Assembly (NCBI GenBank): GCA_029054485.1
Contig: JAIDFD010000119.1
Coordinates: 1 to 13,483, forward strand
Reading direction: 5' to 3'
DNA: 13,483 nt
From: Clostridia bacterium
Lineage (GTDB): Bacteria; Bacillota; Clostridia; Christensenellales; Borkfalkiaceae
The notes under the pieces are model-generated. The model ran no database searches. It was not told the DNA's origin and saw only the letters and a list, made by a program, of their open reading frames with translations. Shown piece after piece: positions 8,384 to 13,483 of this stretch (positions are counted from its first letter, which is position 1; every line of letters begins with the position of its first letter). The position numbers and the translations under genes are program-made.

Positions 8384-8749
8384 TTATATTCTGCCGGGTC
8401 CGTAAACAGACACATAAAGTGCAACATAAACGCCGTAAACGACCGTGACAACAATAGCCAACGCAATAAACACTGCGGAAATAATAATACCCGCCTTGGC
8501 AAAGTTTTTGCTCTTTTCATCGTTTTCGTTAACTGCCGTTTTGTAAGCTATACAGCTGAGGATAAGTCCTACAAGGCAGGACAGAAAGGAAAAAATAAAA
8601 CCAAGCAAAGCCATTAGGCTAAGTTCGCCAGTATTTTGCACGGAAACCTTGTTCGGCTTGGAATAAAATCCGTCCGTGGCGCAGCCGCAACCCGTACAGA
8701 TAATCGCTTCGTCCGCAAGTTCTTTTCCGCAACTTTTACAGTACTGCAT
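8384..8749 (-). CDS. Zinc-ribbon DUF4190-like membrane protein, first copy
   Basis: A 121-residue paralog of the gene immediately downstream; by eye about two thirds of residues are identical. The same zinc ribbon is present (Cys 4, 7, 18, 21 and 23), as is the same first membrane helix (ALLGFIFSFLSCLVGLILSC, 48-67) and charged loop. The second helix and tail have diverged (ending VSVYGPGRI). The linker between ribbon and membrane is also variable. A strong GGTGGAGGTGG region lies just upstream of the ATG. The gene starts 36 bases after the permease stop, with no convincing terminator between, so it is probably co-transcribed with the ABC transporter. Whether it modulates that transporter is inference from position only. 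Confidence 0.85.
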   Translation of the reverse strand: MQYCKSCGKELADEAIICTGCGCATDGFYSKPNKVSVQNTGELSLMALLGFIFSFLSCLVGLILSCIAYKTAVNENDEKSKNFAKAGIIISAVFIALAIVVTVVYGVYVALYVSVYGPGRI

Positions 8750-8785
8750 ATTCCACCTCCACCGTTTAATTATTACGGCAAGTCT

Positions 8786-10627
8786 TTATTCGTTTGCTTT
8801 AAGACTTTCGTTCATATTTATTTTAACAATTTTTCTGCGCAATGTCAAGGTAACAAGACAAGTAAACAACAAAACGATAAAGGGTGCAATCAGCCACATA
8901 AACCAGCTTATTCCGCCAAGCGTTCCAAACCCCATAACGCTGAATACAAGATAAATCAAAAAGGTTGAAAGCGGATAGCCGAATAATATTCCTATTACGG
9001 TATTTATGTAAACCTCGCGGTAAATGTAGCCGGTAACCTCGTTATCCTGATAGCCCAAAACCATAAGGGTTGCAATCTCTTTGTTGCGCTCGCTTATATT
9101 TATATTGGTAAGGGTATAAATCACCACCGCCGTCAGAAGTCCCGCAAAAATGACTATAACGATAGCTATGCCCATAATGGACGCCGAACCGAAATTTCCG
9201 AACAGGCACAAGTCCAAAAGCGCAAGCCCCGTCAAAACCAACGCGGTTGAAAAGGCGACCGCAACAACAGTCATTATAAACCTGCTGAGATATCTCAACA
9301 CGTTGCGGACGGTGGATTTGTATTTGAAAGAAAGCTTATTCCATATAAACGGTATCTTTTCAAGAAAGACCTTTTTACCGGCGCGGGGCGGCTTGGGTCT
9401 TAAAAGATTTGCGGGGCGCTCGCCCGTCATTTTAAAGCCCGAAAGCGCAGTTGCAAGCAAGGTTGCCGCAATTATTACAGACTGCGTTATTACAAAGAAC
9501 ACTATAGCAATCTGCGGGGATACTGGCGGCATTGCAAAGCTGTAATTGAATACGAAGTAAATGAGTTCGGCAAGCCCCAGTCCGCCGAAGTACGCGCCCG
9601 CTCCGCCTATCAAGGTAGCAAGCAGAGCGAACAGAATATATTTTGAAATTATCCCCGCCGAAGAGTAGCCTAACGTTTTAAGGCAGGCGACCTGCGGGCG
9701 CTCTTCCTCGATAAGGCGCGTCATTGTGGAAAGGACAACAAGAATTGTCACCAGTAAAAAGGCAACCATTAAAACGAAGCCTATGCCCTCGACTTTATCA
9801 GCATACGATGTAAGTGATTTAAAGCTGTAATTATCGAACAAAGTTAAGACCTTTACATTTTCCAAGGTCTGCGAAATTTTTTCGGACCAGACTGTTGTGT
9901 AATTCTTATATCCGTCCGAAAGCGCGTTGAACATTCCCCTGTCCTTTACCGCCACGCTTATATAATTGTTGCCGACAGGCAAGCCTTGCGCCAAAGCGGA
10001 CGGAAGATATAAAATATTTTCAAGACAGTTCATATCTTTCGTACCGGTCGTTGAGTCGGGTACTTTGTCAATATCGTTATAATCGCTCGGCTCGCCGTCC
10101 AGCGCAAAGGTCAAAGGACTTTGTATTACGCCGCTTATCGTAACTTTTAAAGGAATACCCGTTGCTTTGTATAAATCGACCTCTTCGCCTACCGAATAGC
10201 CCTTTATTACGTTGTCGGAACGGTCGCAGACTGCCTGCGAAATTTCAGTCGGATAATCGCCCTCGATTAAATCCGGCTTGTTCACCGTCAGATTTTCAAA
10301 GTCAACAAAATACAGTCTGAGCGAACTTTCATCGTTCAGTTTAATATCCAAAGCCGTGCAGACTTCGATTGAAGCATTGGGGAACAAATCTTCAACGGCG
10401 GCAATATCCTCCGCAGAAAAGCCCGTAGACGTGCTTCTTATTATGAAATCGCCAACGTTGTTGGATTTATAATATTCGGTCAGCGATTTTTTTATTTTGT
10501 CTGTGGACGAGCCTATTCCCGAAATAAAAGCCACGGCGATAAGCACCATAAAAATGAGCGACAAAAACCGCGTGATATGCTTTTTGAACATTCTCCCCAG
10601 AGTTTTTAAATAGGTTTTTATCACCAC
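8786..10627 (-). CDS. FtsX/MacB-type ABC transporter permease, compact form
   Basis: A 613-residue permease with eight predicted helices (about 19-38, 281-303, 329-352, 371-395, 448-472, 482-505, 538-562 and 572-593). The first extracytoplasmic domain spans about 40-280. Two FtsX core repeats are recognisable: EEERPQVACLKTLGYSS (about 307-323) and SERNKEIATLMVLGYQD (about 512-528). In the long Firmicutes permeases with this layout a second extracellular domain separates helices 5 and 6; here only about 10 residues remain. The start is GTG at 10627, or the adjacent GTG at 10624, whose GTGA overlaps the ATPase stop; a GAGGAG site at 10633-10638 fits the second slightly better. It pairs with the overlapping ATPase. 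This family works by mechanotransmission, for example lipoprotein release, peptide export or antibiotic resistance; the substrate is unknown. Confidence 0.92.
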   Translation of the reverse strand: MVIKTYLKTLGRMFKKHITRFLSLIFMVLIAVAFISGIGSSTDKIKKSLTEYYKSNNVGDFIIRSTSTGFSAEDIAAVEDLFPNASIEVCTALDIKLNDESSLRLYFVDFENLTVNKPDLIEGDYPTEISQAVCDRSDNVIKGYSVGEEVDLYKATGIPLKVTISGVIQSPLTFALDGEPSDYNDIDKVPDSTTGTKDMNCLENILYLPSALAQGLPVGNNYISVAVKDRGMFNALSDGYKNYTTVWSEKISQTLENVKVLTLFDNYSFKSLTSYADKVEGIGFVLMVAFLLVTILVVLSTMTRLIEEERPQVACLKTLGYSSAGIISKYILFALLATLIGGAGAYFGGLGLAELIYFVFNYSFAMPPVSPQIAIVFFVITQSVIIAATLLATALSGFKMTGERPANLLRPKPPRAGKKVFLEKIPFIWNKLSFKYKSTVRNVLRYLSRFIMTVVAVAFSTALVLTGLALLDLCLFGNFGSASIMGIAIVIVIFAGLLTAVVIYTLTNINISERNKEIATLMVLGYQDNEVTGYIYREVYINTVIGILFGYPLSTFLIYLVFSVMGFGTLGGISWFMWLIAPFIVLLFTCLVTLTLRRKIVKINMNESLKANE

Positions 10628-11322
10628 TCTATCTCCTCTATGGGCACGGGATTTTGATTGGTTTCTATCTTTTCGATTTTTCCGCTCTTTATGTAAATTA
10701 CCTTATCCGCCATATCTTTGAGCGCGGAATTGTGGGTTACGACCACGACAAGCCTCTTCTGCTTTTTTGATACGTCGTACAAAAGCTTCAATATCTTTTT
10801 GCCCGTGTTGTAATCCAGCGCGCCCGTAGGCTCGTCGCATAAAAGAAGTTTGGGATTTTTAGCCATTGCGCGGGCAATGGAAACGCGCTGCTGCTCGCCG
10901 CCCGATAGCTGTGCGGGGAAGTTGTTTAGCCTCTCTGCCAGTCCGACTTCGCGCAAAATATCTTCGGGGTTCAAATGGTTTTTGCAGATTTCCACTGCTA
11001 TTTCCACGTTTTCAAGCGCGGTAAGGTTGGGCATTAAATTGTAAAACTGAAACACAAAGCCCACGTCGTTTCTTCGGTACAGCGTAAGCCCGCGCTTATT
11101 CAGCGAGGTTACGTTGTTGCCGTCCAGAATTATTTCGCCGCCCGTGGCGTTATCCATACCGCCAAGCAGGTTCAAAAGCGTGGTTTTGCCCGCGCCCGAA
11201 GAGCCAAGCACCACGGCAAACTCGCCGTCCTCCAACGAAAAAGTCACGTCAGACAAAGCAGGCACCGTAACGGTGCCCAGCTTATATTCCTTGCTTACCT
11301 GTTTTAATTCCAGAAAACCCAT
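10621..11322 (-). CDS. ABC transporter ATPase, LolD/MacB family
   Basis: A 233-residue nucleotide-binding subunit with all core motifs: Walker A GSSGAGKT (40-47), Q-loop Q92 in FQFYNLMP, signature LSGGEQQR (139-146), Walker [13 protein letters not shown] (159-170) and H-loop H197 in VVVVTHN. The FQFYNL and DEPTGALD sequences are typical of the LolD/MacB group that serves FtsX-fold permeases. Its last bases overlap the permease start by 7 (or 4) bases, so the two subunits are coupled. AGGCGG lies 5 bases before the ATG. A promoter with a perfect TATAAT sits directly upstream. It would power the adjacent permease from the cytoplasmic side. No adjacent two-component system, as in bacitracin-type transporters, is seen. 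Confidence 0.96.
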   Translation of the reverse strand: MGFLELKQVSKEYKLGTVTVPALSDVTFSLEDGEFAVVLGSSGAGKTTLLNLLGGMDNATGGEIILDGNNVTSLNKRGLTLYRRNDVGFVFQFYNLMPNLTALENVEIAVEICKNHLNPEDILREVGLAERLNNFPAQLSGGEQQRVSIARAMAKNPKLLLCDEPTGALDYNTGKKILKLLYDVSKKQKRLVVVVTHNSALKDMADKVIYIKSGKIEKIETNQNPVPIEEIEW

Positions 11323-11351
11323 AATTACCGCCTGTAAATATTTGCACTTAC

Positions 11352-11381
11352 ATTATATCATAAAATTATAAGTTTTGTACA
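11352..11381 (-). promoter_or_regulatory. Promoter of the ABC/zinc-ribbon operon
   Basis: On the minus strand, TGTACA (11376-11381) lies 18 bases before a consensus TATAAT (11352-11357), which is preceded by TGA, again an extended -10 motif. The expected start is about 11345, giving a leader of some 22 bases that carries the AGGCGG ribosome-binding site. No terminator is evident between the upstream glycosyltransferase stop and this promoter, so some read-through is possible. Confidence 0.8.
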
Positions 11382-11412
11382 GTTTCATTAAAATTTCACC
11401 AAGAATTCAGCT

Positions 11413-12612
11413 TTACCTATACATTAAACTTCCGACTTCGCAAACGGACGGTTGCTCCGCTATTCCGTCTAAAAGCCGTCTTGCGCGGATTACGCTTTCA
11501 ATCATAATATCCATATCAAGCATACACTCTTTTGTGTATTCAGCCGTTCCGCTGTTCAAGTAAGCCTGTTCTAAAACCCGCCTTTCGTCCGCGTTTTCAA
11601 TCCAGAAATCAATAGTTTTTGCAAGACTTTTGGGATTTCTGTTTTTGAAAATACACCGCTCGTCCGCCGCAAAGCCCGCCGTCGCGCTGAGCTTTGAATC
11701 GGAAACGATAGTCAGTTTTCCGCATTTTATCGCCTCTAAGCAGGCAATTCCCTCAAGCTCTATCTCGGCGGTGTGCGCGTATATGTCGCAGTAGTTCAGC
11801 ATATCCACTACCCCCTCTCTCGAAAGCGCGCCGAACTTTGGCATAACGGGAAGATTTTTTGCAAGCCGCTTATAATACTTTTCCTTATTGCCCTGCCCCG
11901 CTAAAATAAGCTGTATTCTGTCGGCGTACTTGGAGTACTTCACCGCCTTAATTAAAGTGTCCTGAGACTTTTCGCGCGAGTATCTGCCAACGTTGCCTAT
12001 GACGATTTTGTCCGCATACTCCCGCGGTTTTTCTACCGTACGGCGGGTCACAAATCCGTTTACGCCGTTTGATATAACGTAACCGTTAGTCGTTTTGCCG
12101 ATTGCGTTTTCAAAGGTATCTTTGATAAACTGCGTGGGATAATGAATTGCGTCCATCTTGCTGTAAAAACTTCTATACAAAAATTTATAGACAAGTTTTT
12201 GAAGAAAAGAAAGCCTGTTCAGCTTTAGGTAGGAAGTTATATTTTCGGCTTGAAGGTGAAAACCCGCCGAGATAGGAATATTATGTCTGCGGGCGTAACC
12301 CGCCGCGTATCTGCCCAGCGCGAAAGGCATAATGCAGTGAATATAATCGACCCCGCACAAAACCCTGTCCATAACCTTTTTATCGCACTTTGCAAGGCAA
12401 ACGCCCACGCTGTCAACGTATGCGTCCAAAACCTTACCAAGTTTTACGGTGGGCAAAACAAAGTACCCTTCCGCGTCCTTTTTGCTCTGGTCGGCGCAGA
12501 TAATCGTAACGTTATGACCGCCCTCTTTTAAATGCTCATACAAATTTTGGGTTACCACCGCTGTTCCGTTGTTGCCTTTTCCGAGCACGTCGCAAATAAT
12601 CGCTATTTTCAT
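11413..12612 (-). CDS. GT4-type glycosyltransferase
   Basis: A 399-residue GT-B glycosyltransferase. I start at ATG 12612 because MKIAIICDVLGKGNNG is the expected first strand and glycine loop, and a GAGGAG site lies 10 bases upstream. The longer frame to 12684 would add a basic extension with no support. The C-terminal Rossmann half begins with IGNVGRYSREKS (205-216), including the R and K expected near the donor phosphates. It contains LILAGQG (about 235-241) and the EX7E motif (E285 to E293 in ELEGIACLE). It retains GT4 features but lacks the usual 'GFG' wording before the first Glu. It likely transfers a sugar from a nucleotide donor to a lipid or cell-surface acceptor at the cytoplasmic membrane face. 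Family members include diacylglycerol glycosyltransferases, but the acceptor cannot be read here. It appears to be monocistronic. Confidence 0.88.
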   Translation of the reverse strand: MKIAIICDVLGKGNNGTAVVTQNLYEHLKEGGHNVTIICADQSKKDAEGYFVLPTVKLGKVLDAYVDSVGVCLAKCDKKVMDRVLCGVDYIHCIMPFALGRYAAGYARRHNIPISAGFHLQAENITSYLKLNRLSFLQKLVYKFLYRSFYSKMDAIHYPTQFIKDTFENAIGKTTNGYVISNGVNGFVTRRTVEKPREYADKIVIGNVGRYSREKSQDTLIKAVKYSKYADRIQLILAGQGNKEKYYKRLAKNLPVMPKFGALSREGVVDMLNYCDIYAHTAEIELEGIACLEAIKCGKLTIVSDSKLSATAGFAADERCIFKNRNPKSLAKTIDFWIENADERRVLEQAYLNSGTAEYTKECMLDMDIMIESVIRARRLLDGIAEQPSVCEVGSLMYR

Positions 12613-12698
12613 TTTTTTAAATCTCCTCAAAATGGTTTTTGCCTGTTTCGGCTTACGTTTTAAGGATAAAACCGCCCCGCGCAAAGTTCAAGAACGCG

Positions 12699-12750
12699 GC
12701 GGTTGCATAAGGGCGTTTTGGCGCAACCTGCGGTTGCAACGGCGTTTTTT
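12699..12750. repeat. Two-copy direct repeat upstream of the regulator
   Basis: GCGGTTGCA...GGCGTTTT occurs twice, at 12699-12719 and 12730-12750, with a 31-bp period. The central bases differ (TAAG versus AC). The second copy ends in a T6 run that abuts the -35 of the regulator promoter. The placement suits operator half-sites, about three helical turns apart, but equally a decayed terminator or REP-like element. Confidence 0.6.
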
Positions 12751-12752
12751 GC

Positions 12753-12781
12753 TTGCAATCTTAATTTTTTGGGCTTATAAT
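12753..12781 (+). promoter_or_regulatory. Promoter of the XRE regulator gene, likely leaderless
   Basis: TTGCAA (12753-12758), a 17-base spacer and a perfect TATAAT (12776-12781). Only six bases separate the -10 from the ATG at 12788, so the predicted first transcribed base falls on or within one base of the start codon. There is no Shine-Dalgarno sequence in the CGGGTT between them. Confidence 0.75.
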
Positions 12782-12787
12782 CGGGTT

Positions 12788-13441
12788 ATGAACAAACTTT
12801 CGGAAAATCTGATAACACTGAGAAAAAACAATAATTTAACTCAGGACGGCTTAGCCGAAAAAATGTATGTTTCGCGCCAAGCCGTTTCCAAATGGGAACG
12901 CGGCGAAAGCTTGCCCGATATAGACACTTTGGTTGCCTTGTCCGAGCTGTACGGCGTTTCAGTCGATGATTTATTAAAAAGCGATTTATCCGACCCTAAA
13001 TTCAGTTCTTCACCCGCGGACGTTGATAAAACTTTCAGCAAGCTTAAAAGCCTGCGCAAAAAGCAAAACGCAAAGCTTATGTGCGTTTGGGCATTTTTAC
13101 TGCTCGGAAGTTACGCGCTTATATGCGGAATTTTGCAGGTCGCACTTTTTGATATAGAAGAAAATATCTGGATATTCTGGTTTACGCTGCCTGTCGTTCC
13201 GCCGATAATTTTCGCGATTCGCTTCCGTCACGAAATCGGCAAAAAGTGGATTATGTTTTTCATAAACGTACCGTTTATAGCGACAATGATATTTTTTATG
13301 ATAGCCTATGCGGGGAACGTTGACGGCGCGTGGATTGCCTTTTTAATAATCCCCGTTTACTACGTTGCGGCGGCGCTTGAATGCGTCTACCAATTCAAAA
13401 CAGAGAAAAAGGAAAAAACCGAAAAACAAAAGCAGGCTTAA
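12788..13441 (+). CDS. XRE-family transcriptional regulator with four-helix membrane domain
   Basis: A 217-residue protein. I start at ATG 12788 because MNKLSENLITLRKNNNLTQ is the characteristic beginning of Clostridia XRE regulators; the upstream in-frame extension to 12569 crosses the intergenic repeats and the promoter. The helix-turn-helix domain spans about 5-62 (LTQDGLAEKM...VSRQAVSKWERGESLPD). A linker follows, then four predicted membrane helices (about 97-120, 127-145, 153-174 and 181-201) and a Lys-rich tail. It is therefore a membrane-tethered one-component regulator: the DNA-binding head is cytoplasmic, and a signal is presumably sensed by the membrane part. It is divergent from the glycosyltransferase and alone on the plus strand, so likely targets are its own promoter and the shared intergenic region (inference). 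A terminator overlaps its stop. Confidence 0.93.
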   Translation: MNKLSENLITLRKNNNLTQDGLAEKMYVSRQAVSKWERGESLPDIDTLVALSELYGVSVDDLLKSDLSDPKFSSSPADVDKTFSKLKSLRKKQNAKLMCVWAFLLLGSYALICGILQVALFDIEENIWIFWFTLPVVPPIIFAIRFRHEIGKKWIMFFINVPFIATMIFFMIAYAGNVDGAWIAFLIIPVYYVAAALECVYQFKTEKKEKTEKQKQA

Positions 13442-13456
13442 AAAAGCCTGCTTTTT
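13428..13456 (+). terminator. Intrinsic terminator overlapping the XRE stop codon
   Basis: A perfect stem GCAGGCTT (13432-13439) and AAGCCTGC (13444-13451) has a 4-base A loop, extended by flanking A4/T4 pairs and followed by TTTTT. The TAA stop (13439-13441) lies inside the hairpin. The A run before the stem could make it work for transcripts arriving on the minus strand too. Confidence 0.9.
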
Positions 13457-13483
13457 AATTTTGCCGTCTTATCTGTCTCTGCC

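Larger units (their letters stand above)
12613..12787. other. Divergent intergenic region with GC-rich repeats
   Basis: This 175-bp gap separates the glycosyltransferase and the regulator. It contains an imperfect inverted repeat (AACCGCCCCGCG at 12670-12681 and CGCGGCGGTT at 12695-12704), a small perfect one (GCAACC-TGC-GGTTGC, 12723-12737), and a direct repeat described separately. The flanks are A/T-rich. A candidate minus-strand promoter for the glycosyltransferase is TTGAAC (12686-12691), 17 bases, TATCCT (12663-12668). It overlaps the first inverted repeat and is only a moderate match. No ORF of note was seen. Confidence 0.55.

Noticed and set aside
8762..8778. Short inverted repeat (CCGT/ACGG) between permease and first zinc-ribbon gene
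   Set aside because: Only a 4-bp GC-containing stem with no U tract; not a credible terminator.
12613..12684. N-terminal extension of the glycosyltransferase with a basic start
   Set aside because: The strong ribosome-binding site and the conserved MKIAIICD start lie at 12612; the extension runs through A/T-rich and repeat DNA and has no family support.
12723..12750. Hairpin GCAACC-TGC-GGTTGC followed by T6 as a plus-strand terminator
   Set aside because: Seven bases separate the stem from the T run and no plus-strand gene ends before it; kept only as a repeat structure.
12569..12787. In-frame 73-residue extension upstream of the XRE domain
   Set aside because: It overlaps the glycosyltransferase start, the repeats and the TATAAT promoter, and the family begins at the ATG at 12788.
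13473..13480. CTGTCTCT at the right end matches the first 8 bases of the reverse-complement Nextera mosaic end
   Set aside because: The next three bases (GCC) do not match TAT, and eight bases alone are weak evidence. Suspicious given the left end, but not claimed.

Overview
The window looks like one end-to-end short-read contig from an uncultured Bacillota (Clostridia-type) bacterium. I infer this from the gene families, the GGAGG-type ribosome-binding sites, the sigma-A-like promoters, a moderate GC content by eye, and dense, mostly co-directional genes. No RNA gene, IS element, prophage or CRISPR array was seen. The first 50 bases are not genomic: they match an Illumina Nextera i5 adapter carrying a few substitutions, so biological sequence starts at about base 51. 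No gene-free stretch exceeds about 180 bases.

Region 1 (51-7914, minus strand) is a tightly packed five-gene operon. In transcription order it holds a membrane protein resembling DUF4175 proteins, a MoxR AAA+ ATPase, a DUF58 protein with a vWA-like fold, a BatA-like membrane protein with a vWA domain, and a large membrane protein with two vWA domains around a glutamine-amidotransferase-like region. Genes are separated by 12 and 3 bases or overlap by 4 and 23 bases. A clear extended -10 promoter lies upstream of the first gene. The last gene runs off the contig into adapter sequence, so its C-terminus is missing. MoxR ATPases and vWA proteins are thought to act together as chaperone or remodelling machines; the client here is unknown.

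Region 2 (7944-11381, minus strand) is a second probable operon: an ABC ATPase, an FtsX/MacB-type permease with an unusually small second extracellular loop, and two tandem paralogous small proteins with an N-terminal zinc ribbon and a DUF4190-like membrane part. It has a promoter with a consensus TATAAT and ends at a strong intrinsic terminator just upstream of the Region 1 promoter.

Region 3 (11413-12612, minus strand) is a single GT4-type glycosyltransferase of unknown acceptor. A 175-bp intergenic stretch with GC-rich inverted and direct repeats separates it from a divergent plus-strand gene (12788-13441). That gene encodes an XRE-family regulator with a four-helix membrane domain. Its promoter places the predicted transcription start at the ATG itself, suggesting a leaderless mRNA, and its stop codon is embedded in an intrinsic terminator.

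Overall the window is an envelope-oriented block of membrane remodelling, transport and glycosylation genes. The MoxR/vWA operon is the most system-like part. Its families are known, but its exact composition and biochemical task are not.
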